Source of the DNA: Paenalcaligenes hominis
GTDB taxonomy: Bacteria; Pseudomonadota; Gammaproteobacteria; Burkholderiales; Burkholderiaceae_B
DNA length: 64,000 nucleotides
Reading direction: 5' to 3'
Assembly: GCF_011927625.1 (NCBI RefSeq)
Contig: NZ_JAATIZ010000004.1
Span: forward strand, 248,001 to 312,000
The position numbers and the translations under genes were made by a program. Numbering within the stretch: the first letter of the stretch is position 1; each line of letters opens with the position of its first letter. Positions 1 through 8,227 of the stretch are shown in pieces. Under the pieces are notes generated by a model. The model saw only the letters and a list, made by a program, of their open reading frames with translations. It was not told where the DNA came from and made no database searches.

Positions 1-386
1 ATTTGACGTAGCTGTACACAAATACGCTCAAAAGCTTCGTCATCGGGCTCGGCTTCGTTACGATAGGCCAGAACCTGATCGCTTAAAATGTCTTTGGTTT
101 CCAGAAACAAATCGATTAAGTCTTGGCGTAGATCCATCTCGCCATCGCGCACGAAATCTAACAGATTTTCTAGCAAATGCGTGGTTTCGGCCAAATGCCC
201 AAAACAGCCAAATGTCGCCGCGCCCCCTTTGATGGAGTGCGCTGCCCTGAAGATGGCATTGAGCATGTCACTGTCTGGATCGTCTATGTCCAGCTCGAGT
301 AACAGGCCCTCCATATCGGCGAGCAGTTCGTCGGCTTCATCAAAAAAGGTATCGTAAAATTGACTTAAATCTACCCCGGAGCTCAT
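1..386 (-). CDS. cheA: Chemotaxis histidine kinase CheA, N-terminal part (runs off the window)
   Basis: Translation from ATG at 386 gives about 128 residues of a CheA P1 (HPt) domain. The phospho-acceptor is His50 in the motif RAAHSIKGGAATFG, followed by the usual helical HPt residues. CheA autophosphorylates in response to chemoreceptors and passes phosphate to CheY and CheB; it works with CheW at the cytoplasmic face. The start is supported by AAGGA seven bases upstream; another ATG four bases earlier is out of frame. The gene lies 127 bases downstream of motB on the same strand, the flhDC-motAB-cheA order known from enterobacteria and many betaproteobacteria. The 3' part is outside the window. 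Confidence 0.95.
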   Translation of the reverse strand, partial: MSSGVDLSQFYDTFFDEADELLADMEGLLLELDIDDPDSDMLNAIFRAAHSIKGGAATFGCFGHLAETTHLLENLLDFVRDGEMDLRQDLIDLFLETKDILSDQVLAYRNEAEPDDEAFERICVQLRQ

Positions 387-513
387 ACATGCGTCCTTAG
401 TAACATAACTACCCCATTACAACCTATCAAAACCCAGAGTCAGGCTATAGATATCGCGTATTTGTGTTTTTTATTGCTAAATGTAATTTGAATTCAAAAT
501 ATATAACATATAT

Positions 514-1506
514 TTATGGTGAACTCGTTAAATTTGTGCCTTCGCCCTGATCTGCATCAGAATCTGCAGGGGTTGTGGTGTGGCTTGCATCGTCTGGCTC
601 TGGCATCGCCGTACTGTCTTCAATGTGCGGTGGCTCATACAGCGAGGTGTCCTGACGCAACAGTTCCAGCTCTTGATCTGTCAAAGCCGCCTCGTTTTCG
701 GCGTCAATACGCTGTTCAGCGGCTTTACTCAAGACCGTAATACTGATACGTCGGTTCACGGCAGCAGCGGGATCTTCTTTAACTAAACTTACAGTGGATG
801 ACAGGCCGATAATCTGTTTCACCTTGTCTTCGCTCAGTCCACCTACCACTAGCTCTTTGCGTGCCGCATTTGCTCGATCAGCAGAAAGCTCCCAGTTACT
901 GTATTCCCTTTCGCCCGTTGCGTATTGTACGGAGTCCGTATGACCCACAATACGAATACGATTAGGCATTTCGTTTAACAGCCCACTAATAGCCCGCAAA
1001 ATAGTCCGCATATAAGGCAACACACTCGCGCTACCCATAGCAAACATCGGTTGATTTTGTTTATCGATAATTTGGATCTGCAACCCATCTTCGGTCATGT
1101 TTAACAACAGCTGCGGATGAAATTGTTTTAGATCTGGATCGGACTGAATGAGCGCCTCGAGTTCATACTTTAGATCTTCCAGACGCTCCATATCGCGTGG
1201 ATGCTCGCCGTCTTGCCCACCAGAGGGGTAAGATTGCGGTACGATACTTGGGTCTCCCCCGGGGATCACACTATGCGAAAACTCGGACCGCGCACCGCCA
1301 GTAATGGCTTCCATTAATGGCATACGGAAATAATCGGCAATTTCTTTGAGTTCCTCGCGAGGCACCAACGTCAAGATCCACATGACAAGAAAAAACGCCA
1401 TCATAGCGGTCATAAAATCCGCATAAGCAATTTTCCAGCTGCCGCCATGACGCCGCTCGGAACGCCTTCCTTTACGGCGAACAACAATAATATTGTCTTT
1501 ACTCAT
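514..1506 (-). CDS. motB: Flagellar motor stator protein MotB
   Basis: A 330-residue protein with a basic cytoplasmic N-terminus and one membrane segment (about 26-48). The segment contains the proton-binding aspartate Asp30 in YADFMTAMMAFF, matching E. coli Asp32. A periplasmic OmpA/MotB peptidoglycan-binding domain follows at about 150-260, with the motif RIVGHTDSVQ and a downstream NWELSADRA segment. The C-terminus is an acidic, Asp/Glu/Thr-rich tail of about 60 residues with no domain I recognise. MotB anchors the MotA/MotB proton channel to the cell wall. It lies 11 bases downstream of motA, so co-translation is likely. Confidence 0.96.
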   Translation of the reverse strand: MSKDNIIVVRRKGRRSERRHGGSWKIAYADFMTAMMAFFLVMWILTLVPREELKEIADYFRMPLMEAITGGARSEFSHSVIPGGDPSIVPQSYPSGGQDGEHPRDMERLEDLKYELEALIQSDPDLKQFHPQLLLNMTEDGLQIQIIDKQNQPMFAMGSASVLPYMRTILRAISGLLNEMPNRIRIVGHTDSVQYATGEREYSNWELSADRANAARKELVVGGLSEDKVKQIIGLSSTVSLVKEDPAAAVNRRISITVLSKAAEQRIDAENEAALTDQELELLRQDTSLYEPPHIEDSTAMPEPDDASHTTTPADSDADQGEGTNLTSSP

Positions 1507-1517
1507 GAGCTATCGCT

Positions 1518-2387
1518 TTATTTGTTTGCACTGGCGCGAGACTGACGCACGTGCTCTTCAAGCTCAATAAATGAAGGCCTATCACTTGAGAACAGTACCT
1601 TGCGCCCGAACTCTACGGACACAGGCGGTGGGTAGCCGTTTAAATTGGCGAGCAACGTCACCTTGATGCATTCCAATACTTTGACGGCTGCCGCATTGCG
1701 GCTATCCATCACATTCGCCAGCGGCGACACAAAGCCATAAGCCAATAGAATCCCTAAAAAGGTTCCTACCATCGCTTTAGAAATTAAATCAGCGAGCACT
1801 GCTGGAGGTTGATCCACAGAGGCTAGGGCTTTAATAACCCCTAATACCGCCGCCACAATACCAAACGCAGGCAGTCCATCGGCCACTACGTGTAAGGCGT
1901 TAGAAGGAATGGAGCGTTCATCTTGGAAGCTGTCGATTTCTTGGTCCATGAGCGCCTCAATTTCAAAAGCACTCATGTTGCCGCTGATCATAATGCGCAA
2001 ATAATCACAGATAAACTCAATCAGCAAGTTGTCGCGCAAAATGGCCGGATAGGCCGTAAAAATAGCGCTTTGCTTGGGGTCTTCGATATCGGCTTCGATC
2101 GCCATCATGCCGTCGCGTCGCGCTTTGGTCAGCAAAGCAAACAACAAGCTCATGAGCTCCATGTACAGCGCCTTGTTATAAGGCGAGCTCTTCAGGGCCC
2201 CTTTGATGGCTTTAAAAAGCATCGAGATGGAGCGACCGTTACTGGCTGCAAAATAGCCCCCTAACGCTGCACCACCAATTAGTAACAACTCAAACGGTTG
2301 ATACAAAGCCCCTAGCGATCCTCCGAGGGCTACATAACTACCGAAGACCGAGAAAAAAACAATTAAATATCCAAGAATTATAAACAC
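1518..2387 (-). CDS. motA: Flagellar motor stator protein MotA
   Basis: A 289-residue polytopic membrane protein of normal MotA length. Two N-terminal membrane segments (about 4-50) precede a large cytoplasmic loop (about 70-165). Two C-terminal segments carry the conserved prolines in GLPAFGIVAAVLGVIKA and GFVSPLANVM. MotA forms the proton channel with MotB and pushes on FliG. The start codon is GTG at 2387, preceded by AAGG seven bases upstream; translation from it begins directly with the hydrophobic MFIILGYL segment expected of MotA. It is downstream of flhC (83-base gap) and upstream of motB. Confidence 0.96.
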   Translation of the reverse strand: MFIILGYLIVFFSVFGSYVALGGSLGALYQPFELLLIGGAALGGYFAASNGRSISMLFKAIKGALKSSPYNKALYMELMSLLFALLTKARRDGMMAIEADIEDPKQSAIFTAYPAILRDNLLIEFICDYLRIMISGNMSAFEIEALMDQEIDSFQDERSIPSNALHVVADGLPAFGIVAAVLGVIKALASVDQPPAVLADLISKAMVGTFLGILLAYGFVSPLANVMDSRNAAAVKVLECIKVTLLANLNGYPPPVSVEFGRKVLFSSDRPSFIELEEHVRQSRASANK

Positions 2388-2470
2388 GGCTCAGCCTTGA
2401 TTCTGTACTCTGACACAGCCTTAATAGTCGCTTGTTTCCTCTAAAGCTAAAACCACCGTTAGGCGGCCTT

Positions 2471-3145
2471 TTAGTCCTTATCTTGAGGTTTAGCAATTAT
2501 TTTTGCAGTTTTCGCTGTGCTTGAGCTTTCCTTTATTACTTTTTTGGGAGTTGATTTAGTCGCTTGTTTGGCGCCTATGATTTTTTTAGCTGTTTTAGCC
2601 GTACGCACCTTTTTGCTTGAACGCGTTTTTCCTGCCCGAGGTGGTGGTTTACAGATGGCACAGACAAATCCCGTCTCTGGGTCGTGAGCATGGGCAATAA
2701 ACTGGCCAGTACAGCGCTCACACTGCGTCAATTGCAACATGCCACTTTCAAAAAAACGAATAAGCATCCAAGCACGCGTAAAGCTAAGCACGGGCTCTTC
2801 GCCCATGCCCTCTACTCGCCCTGCACAGGCTTGCTCTAGGTAGAGCTTGTAGGCCTCGATAAGTGCATTGACCTTGTGCGCAGGCGTGAGCTTGTCCATA
2901 TAGCAATACACGCTATAGAACAAAGTGGAATGGATATTAGGGAGCCAGGTAGTGAACCAGTCCACCGAAAAAGGCAGCATGCCTTTGGGTGGCGAGCAAC
3001 CTCGTACCTCTCGATACAAGCGCGCAAGACGGTCGTAGCTAAGGGCAGTTTCAGCTTGAAGCACTTGTAGACGCGCGCCCAAATGAATCATTTGGGTCGC
3101 TAGTTCGATATCCTTTGCTTCTTGAGAAACGCTACGTGTTGCCAT
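2471..3145 (-). CDS. flhC: Flagellar transcriptional activator FlhC with a long lysine-rich tail
   Basis: Residues 1 to about 175 match FlhC, the DNA-binding partner of FlhD in the hetero-hexamer that activates class II flagellar promoters. The zinc site is visible as CERC, then CAIC about 20 residues later. Enterobacterial FlhC is about 192 residues; this one has 224. The extra about 50 residues are almost entirely Lys, Thr, Ala and Ser, with repeated AKTAKK-like motifs resembling histone H1-like tails. The tail function is unknown and nonspecific DNA binding is only inference. The ATG at 3145 follows the flhD stop by one base, so the pair is translationally coupled. Confidence 0.94.
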   Translation of the reverse strand: MATRSVSQEAKDIELATQMIHLGARLQVLQAETALSYDRLARLYREVRGCSPPKGMLPFSVDWFTTWLPNIHSTLFYSVYCYMDKLTPAHKVNALIEAYKLYLEQACAGRVEGMGEEPVLSFTRAWMLIRFFESGMLQLTQCERCTGQFIAHAHDPETGFVCAICKPPPRAGKTRSSKKVRTAKTAKKIIGAKQATKSTPKKVIKESSSTAKTAKIIAKPQDKD

Positions 3146-3146
3146 A

Positions 3147-3497
3147 TTAGCTATCTAGAGCGGGAGTCTCTGCAAGCTCTACCGCAGCAACCGCACGTTG
3201 CGACAACAAAATAGTGGAATGCGCTTGTTGCAACACCCCACCCAACACATCCTGTGTGAGGGTGGAGAGCAGCTCATAGTCATTAAGTCTAAATCCACAC
3301 AACAAAGTATTGGATGAAGACAAGCGTATAACTTGTGCAGGAGATAAATTTAATACGGTTTCAGCCACATCCTGATCAAAACCCAAACGATACATGCCTG
3401 CAGAAAAGTTTTCACGTAACAAACGCTGAGCTAAAAGCAAGTAGGATAAATTGACCTCTTGAATGTCACCCAATAACGTATTGTCTGAAACGGGCAT
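3147..3497 (-). CDS. flhD: Flagellar transcriptional activator FlhD
   Basis: FlhD-family protein of 116 residues, the usual length. The core [12 protein letters not shown]-like motif appears here as [16 protein letters not shown]. FlhD binds FlhC to make the master activator of flagellar genes. An in-frame start 63 bases upstream is possible, but I chose ATG at 3497. It has a near-perfect Shine-Dalgarno (AAGGAGG, five bases away), and the extra N-terminal residues have no counterpart in known FlhD proteins. It is first in the flhDC-motAB-cheA series. About 330 bases of AT-rich sequence upstream should hold the class I promoter. Confidence 0.95.
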   Translation of the reverse strand: MPVSDNTLLGDIQEVNLSYLLLAQRLLRENFSAGMYRLGFDQDVAETVLNLSPAQVIRLSSSNTLLCGFRLNDYELLSTLTQDVLGGVLQQAHSTILLSQRAVAAVELAETPALDS

Positions 3498-3827
3498 ACG
3501 CCCCTCCTTGAATTTTTCGAAACAAAGTTCGACCAACTCTCTGAGGTGAAGCCTCGGCAATAATGAGTAGGGAGTTAGCGAACGAAAACCAGTGAAAGTT
3601 TAGCTGGTGTATGTAGCAACAAAATGACACATGTTAAATTGTTTAATAAATGTTAACAGATATGTGTGCCCACGCAAATATAACAAAATTGTGTCATATA
3701 CATATGGATGGCGGCAATATTATACAATTAGTAACATAAGCCATGCCGGCTAATACGTAGCTTCTTTTCTTTATTAAAACCGTTATTTCGCTAACAAAGG
3801 ATGATATATATCAATTTACCAATAGTA
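3498..3827. other. Intergenic region between glpD and flhD (flhDC leader/promoter region)
   Basis: No gene is apparent. The segment is AT-rich and must hold the flhDC promoter reading toward lower coordinates, plus the end of the glpD transcript. A separated inverted repeat, TGACACA (3625-3631) and TGTGTCA (3690-3696), is a candidate regulator site. I see no strong intrinsic terminator for glpD and cannot place the -10/-35 elements confidently. Confidence 0.4.
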
Positions 3828-5411
3828 TTAGAGTGAATATTGGTGACACAATTCATAAAAGGCTTCGAGCTGTGGAGTTGTAACGCCCTCGCTTTGTAGT
3901 ATGTTTGCAACGCTTTGCGCTGCATCGGCTGCGGCTTTGGCATCCAAAAATAACCAGCGTGATCGTCGAGCCAACACATCCTCTACAGTGCGAGCGTATT
4001 CATAACGCACAGCAAAACGTACCATAGCCTGAGTAAGCCCTGGCAGAATTTCGGTATCGGCCCCTTCGAGGCTTTGTACCCAGGTGGCTTCGGTGCCATA
4101 AGCCGTGTTATCTGGCTGCGTATGCACCATGCGCCAACTGTTGTGATCAGGAGCCCCCACTAAACGTAAGTGCTTTGTTACAGAAGGTTTGGTTTTTAGA
4201 TCCAGTAACCCGTGTTCCTCGCAATGATCTAAGACATCCTCTGCCATTGCTCTGTATGTCGTCCACTTACCACCTGTTACAGTAACTAACCCGGAATGAC
4301 TGCTCAAAATAGTGTGTTCGCGGCTTAGCTTTTTCGTATTGCCCTCGGTGCTAGGCGCTTTAACTAAAGGACGTAACCCCACCCACATACTTTTTACGTC
4401 AGCGCGTGTGGGTTTTTTTGTTAGGTAGTTGGCCGCCTCGGACAAAATAAAATCAATTTCACTTTCAAATGGTGTAGGCTCGAGTGCCAAATCGTGGCGA
4501 GGTGTGTCGGTGGTGCCTAAAATCACTTTACCTAGCCAAGGTACCGCAAATAACACACGACCATCGGCAGTTTTAGGTATGAGCAATGCATGTTCGCTAG
4601 GTAAGAACTCGCGATCTACTACCAAATGCACGCCTTGACTCGGGCTGACTAAGCTATCGGTGGGCTGACTGGTATGATGAGCATCTTGGGTGCGTAAATG
4701 ATCAACCCACACACCCGTCGCATTAATGATGCATGGCGCATGAATCTGAAAAGACTGCTTGGTTTCTGCATCATGGCACACCACACCGGTGACGCGATCA
4801 TTGGTATAAAGCAGCTCTGAGACAGGACAGTAATTGACCAATAAGGCGGAATGCTGCGCAGCAGTACGTGCCAACGCCAACGCCAATCGCGCATCATCGA
4901 ATTGGCCATCCCAGTACATGACCCCGCCCTTTAAACCCTGAGTACGCACCCCTGGCAAGGCCGTTTCAACATGGCGTTTAGTTAAAAATCGGGTCGAGCC
5001 AAGCCCGTCTTTACCGGCCAATGCATCGTAAGCCTTTAGCCCCACCCCATAAAAAGGAGTTTCCCAACATTTATAGGAAGGCATCACAAAGCCTAGGGGT
5101 GCAGCTAAATGGGGCGCATTGCGCAATAAAGCGGTACGCTCATGTAACGCCTCGCGCACAAGTGAAATATTGCCTTGCGCCAAGTAGCGCACCCCACCGT
5201 GCACCAGTTTTGTAGCACGCGATGAGGTACCTTTAGCAAAGTCCTCGGCCTCGAGCAATACAACCGATAAGCCTCGTGATGCAGCGTCTACCGCCACCCC
5301 TAACCCTGTCGCTCCACCCCCGATCACCACGACATCAACGTGTTGAGTGCGCTCTAACGCGGCTAAAAGCTGGGATCTATCAGTAAGGAGGGGAGAAATT
5401 CTTGATGTCAT
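3828..5411 (-). CDS. glpD: Glycerol-3-phosphate dehydrogenase (FAD-dependent, aerobic)
   Basis: A 527-residue FAD enzyme oxidising sn-glycerol 3-phosphate to dihydroxyacetone phosphate and passing electrons to quinone at the inner membrane. The N-terminal dinucleotide fold is DVVVIGGGATGLG (about 26-38). Family motifs follow: GTSSRATKLVHGGVRYL, the substrate-domain segment GVMYWDGQFDDARL, and VTGGKWTTYRAMAEDV near the C-terminal domain. A TTG 24 bases upstream in frame could also start translation. I prefer ATG at 5411 because the extra Phe/Tyr/Trp-rich residues are not family-like; neither start has a strong Shine-Dalgarno. It is divergent from glpK, which makes its substrate. Confidence 0.93.
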   Translation of the reverse strand: MTSRISPLLTDRSQLLAALERTQHVDVVVIGGGATGLGVAVDAASRGLSVVLLEAEDFAKGTSSRATKLVHGGVRYLAQGNISLVREALHERTALLRNAPHLAAPLGFVMPSYKCWETPFYGVGLKAYDALAGKDGLGSTRFLTKRHVETALPGVRTQGLKGGVMYWDGQFDDARLALALARTAAQHSALLVNYCPVSELLYTNDRVTGVVCHDAETKQSFQIHAPCIINATGVWVDHLRTQDAHHTSQPTDSLVSPSQGVHLVVDREFLPSEHALLIPKTADGRVLFAVPWLGKVILGTTDTPRHDLALEPTPFESEIDFILSEAANYLTKKPTRADVKSMWVGLRPLVKAPSTEGNTKKLSREHTILSSHSGLVTVTGGKWTTYRAMAEDVLDHCEEHGLLDLKTKPSVTKHLRLVGAPDHNSWRMVHTQPDNTAYGTEATWVQSLEGADTEILPGLTQAMVRFAVRYEYARTVEDVLARRSRWLFLDAKAAADAAQSVANILQSEGVTTPQLEAFYELCHQYSL

Positions 5412-5499
5412 TGAGAAAAACCAATAAAAAAACAAACGTGGCCTATAGTTTAATTCAAGCTACAGGTAAACTTAGGCATTCAAAATAAATTTATGTGTT

Positions 5500-6990
5500 A
5501 TGAACTACATACTTGCACTAGATCAAGGCACCTCAAGCTCTCGTGCCATCGTTTTTGACCAATCAGGTCAAGTGATTAGCTCAGCACAGCTGGAGTTTAG
5601 CCAAATTTATCCCCAATCAGGCTGGGTAGAGCACGATCCTTTGGAAATTTGGCGCAGCCAACTGCACACTGCACAACAAGCTTTAAAAAAAGCCCACCTT
5701 AGTGCGGCTCAGATCCAGGCCATTGGCATCACAAACCAACGTGAAACCACCGTCCTGTGGGATCGGCGCACTGGACAACCTGTCTATAACGCTATTGTGT
5801 GGCAAGACCGACGCTCTGAACCCCTTTGTGCACAATTGCGCGACCAAGGCCATGAAACCGTTATTTTTGAAAAGACCGGCCTGCGTATTGATGCCTATTT
5901 CTCGGCCACTAAAATTGCTTGGCTCTTGCAGCAGCCTGCCCTACGCCAACTCGCCGAAGAGGGTCACTTAGCCTTTGGCACCGTCGACACGTGGCTGCTG
6001 TGGCAATTGTCAAACGGCCAAGTCCATTGCACCGATACCAGCAATGCATCACGCACCTTGCTCTATAACATTCACACCCAACAGTGGGATGATGAACTTT
6101 TAGCACTTTTTGATATACCTGCCAATCTCCTGCCTCAGGTTCAGCCCTCTAGCAGCTTGTTTGCTGAAGCCAACGCCGAGCATTTAGGGCATGCTGTGCC
6201 TATTTACGGTGTCGCAGGCGACCAACAAAGCGCTCTGTTTGGACAAGCCTGCTTTAAGGCGGGCATGGCTAAAAACACCTACGGCACGGGGTGTTTTATG
6301 CTGATGCACACCGGATCCACCATCGAACAATCGCAAAATGGTCTGATCAGTACGTGTGCGGCACAAATTGATAGTGCCCCTGCGTATGCCTTAGAGGGCA
6401 GTGTGTTCGTAGCAGGTGCGGTGGTGCAATGGCTGCGTGATGGCTTAGATGCGTTCACTCATAGTGCTGAAATCGAACAATTAGCTCTAAGCGTGCCCGA
6501 TGCAGGCGGCGTCATGTTTGTACCTGCATTTACCGGTTTAGGCGCCCCCTACTGGCAAGCCAACGCACGGGGTACAATCACCGGTTTAAGCCGTGGTACG
6601 ACCATGGCGCATATTGCCCGCGCTGCTTTGGAAAGTATTGCTTTTCAAAGCAGTGCCTTACTCGAAGCCATGGCTAAAGACGCCGCTCAAACGGGGGCTC
6701 CCGCTTTGTCTGAGCTACGGGTTGATGGCGGTGCTAGCCAAAATAACCTCTTAATGCAGTTCCAAGCTGACTTACTTGGTTTACCCGTCGTGCGTCCAAC
6801 TCTTATCGAGACCACGGCCTTAGGGGCGGCCTATTTAGCAGGCTTGGGGTGTGGTATTTATGCTGATCCCTCTGAAATTGAAGCGTTATGGCGGGTAGAT
6901 CGAGTTTTTGAGCCTCAACTATCGCGTGATGTCGTAGCCGAACGGCTTGCCCAATGGCAAAAAGCCATTCGTCAAACGTGTGTGGAGTAA
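5500..6990 (+). CDS. glpK: Glycerol kinase
   Basis: A 496-residue FGGY-family kinase that phosphorylates glycerol with ATP to glycerol 3-phosphate. The N-terminal phosphate loop is [13 protein letters not shown]. The family motifs [26 protein letters not shown] and [22 protein letters not shown] are all present. The length fits the family (E. coli GlpK is about 502). The gene is transcribed divergently from glpD across an 88-base gap, so the two likely share a control region; I could not see a clear GlpR operator there. It is followed after eight bases by a TM2-domain gene and then a lipoate ligase-like gene, suggesting one transcript. Confidence 0.96.
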   Translation: MNYILALDQGTSSSRAIVFDQSGQVISSAQLEFSQIYPQSGWVEHDPLEIWRSQLHTAQQALKKAHLSAAQIQAIGITNQRETTVLWDRRTGQPVYNAIVWQDRRSEPLCAQLRDQGHETVIFEKTGLRIDAYFSATKIAWLLQQPALRQLAEEGHLAFGTVDTWLLWQLSNGQVHCTDTSNASRTLLYNIHTQQWDDELLALFDIPANLLPQVQPSSSLFAEANAEHLGHAVPIYGVAGDQQSALFGQACFKAGMAKNTYGTGCFMLMHTGSTIEQSQNGLISTCAAQIDSAPAYALEGSVFVAGAVVQWLRDGLDAFTHSAEIEQLALSVPDAGGVMFVPAFTGLGAPYWQANARGTITGLSRGTTMAHIARAALESIAFQSSALLEAMAKDAAQTGAPALSELRVDGGASQNNLLMQFQADLLGLPVVRPTLIETTALGAAYLAGLGCGIYADPSEIEALWRVDRVFEPQLSRDVVAERLAQWQKAIRQTCVE

Positions 6991-6998
6991 AAAGAAGC

Positions 6999-7469
6999 AT
7001 GCAAAATATAGCATTAGCGATAGGTGTGTTTATTGTATTGCTAGTCAGCCTAAGTTTTGGCGAGCGTATCAGCACCGAGCTCATTCACTGGCTGTCATAT
7101 CTTACTGGCCTGGCGTTCCATAATTTTCAGGATGTTATTCACACCATTCAGCAGTATTTACGCTTGAACTGGGGCAAGGTGGCCTTGGCGCTCATTTTGA
7201 CGCTACCTATTAGCTATTGGCTAAGCCGTAGACACCAATCAAACGATACTTCTACACCGCGACGTCTTTCTAAACGCAAAACCGCTATTTTTCTGGCATT
7301 TTTTTTAGGGTGGGCAGGTATTCATCGTTTCTACATCGGTCAATTAGGCTGGGGCTTGATGTATTTAGTCCTGTTCTACCTATTCGCTCCGCTTAGTGTG
7401 ATTTTGAGTTGGATTGATGCCCTACGCTACGCGTTAATGAGTGACGATGAGTTCATGCTGCGCTTATGA
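6999..7469 (+). CDS. TM2 domain-containing membrane protein
   Basis: A 156-residue membrane protein. Residues 1-25 form a hydrophobic segment, and a second lies at about 55-75. A basic linker (RRHQSNDTSTPRRLSKRK) leads to a C-terminal TM2 domain with FFLGWAGIHRFYIGQLGWGLMYL followed by another hydrophobic stretch. TM2 domains are short two-helix modules with no single known function. I start at ATG 6999, eight bases after the glpK stop, rather than the in-frame start overlapping glpK. Its last four bases overlap the next start codon (ATGA), so it is probably co-translated with the lipoate ligase-like gene. Role unknown. Confidence 0.8.
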   Translation: MQNIALAIGVFIVLLVSLSFGERISTELIHWLSYLTGLAFHNFQDVIHTIQQYLRLNWGKVALALILTLPISYWLSRRHQSNDTSTPRRLSKRKTAIFLAFFLGWAGIHRFYIGQLGWGLMYLVLFYLFAPLSVILSWIDALRYALMSDDEFMLRL

Positions 7470-8227
7470 GTGATATTTGTTTTGAAACGCATACTCAACT
7501 TGCTACCCCACAAGCGAACACCAGCGATATCTTGCTGATGGACCGCGTGCTGACGCATGGCCCTCAGGCGCTGATTTGGCAAGGCACCCAAGGCATAGTG
7601 GTGCCTCGCACCTATGGGCGCAATCCGCACTTTGAGGCTACCCAACACGCCTTAGCCAGTGCTGGGTGGCCCATCGAAGTACGTCAATCAGGGGGCGGTG
7701 TGGTTCCACAAGGGCCTGGGGTTTGGAACCTCAGCCTAAGCTGGCGACAGTATGGAAAGCCATTTGACTTAGCCCAAGCGGCATATCCCTTTATTTGTCG
7801 TATTTTGCAGCAGGCGCTTGAACGATGCGGAATACCGAGCTCACCCCAAGCGGTTGACGGCTCATTTTGCGACGGCCGCTTTAATCTAGCCGTAGGCAAT
7901 GATCCCTACCAAAAAATCGTGGGGACGGCTCAGGTCTGGCGTCTTGCGCCCCCACCCTTACGCTTTGCTGATCAACCACGCCAACCGGGCGACCCTACTG
8001 GATGGCATGTAGGCTTGGTGCATGCGGTGATCCTGATGGATATCAATGAAAAAGCCTTGACCCTAAAAACCAATTTGGTCGAACAGCTTTTACATCAACC
8101 CCGACGCTACCAAGCAGATAAAATTTGCAGCTTGGCGCGCCTGGGTTTAGGGCCTACCGATTTTTTGCAGGCGCTGCAGCAGGTGCTGAGCCAGCTGTCC
8201 CCGCCTCATGACCAAGGATGGCCATAA
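7466..8227 (+). CDS. Lipoate-protein ligase A family (biotin/lipoyl transferase fold)
   Basis: A 253-residue protein with hallmarks of the LplA/LipM/LipB fold. These are an Arg-x-SGGG segment (VRQSGGGVVPQGPGVWNLSL), a DGSFCDGRFNLAV segment and the putative active lysine in KIVGTAQVWR. Family members attach lipoate or transfer octanoate to dehydrogenase E2 and GcvH domains in the cytoplasm. Whether this is a ligase, an octanoyltransferase or an uncharacterised paralogue cannot be told from sequence. The start overlaps the TM2 gene stop by four bases. The last 74 bases overlap the 3' end of the convergent SulP gene, so both C-termini are encoded on the same DNA. Confidence 0.72.
   Translation: MSDICFETHTQLATPQANTSDILLMDRVLTHGPQALIWQGTQGIVVPRTYGRNPHFEATQHALASAGWPIEVRQSGGGVVPQGPGVWNLSLSWRQYGKPFDLAQAAYPFICRILQQALERCGIPSSPQAVDGSFCDGRFNLAVGNDPYQKIVGTAQVWRLAPPPLRFADQPRQPGDPTGWHVGLVHAVILMDINEKALTLKTNLVEQLLHQPRRYQADKICSLARLGLGPTDFLQALQQVLSQLSPPHDQGWP

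Noticed and set aside
88-357. Plus-strand open frame over the start of cheA
   Set aside because: It is antisense to a well-conserved CheA HPt domain, Ser-rich, and has no ribosome binding site.
5412-5499. GlpR operator between glpD and glpK
   Set aside because: The divergent gap is short and suits shared control, but I found no convincing match to a GlpR-type dyad.
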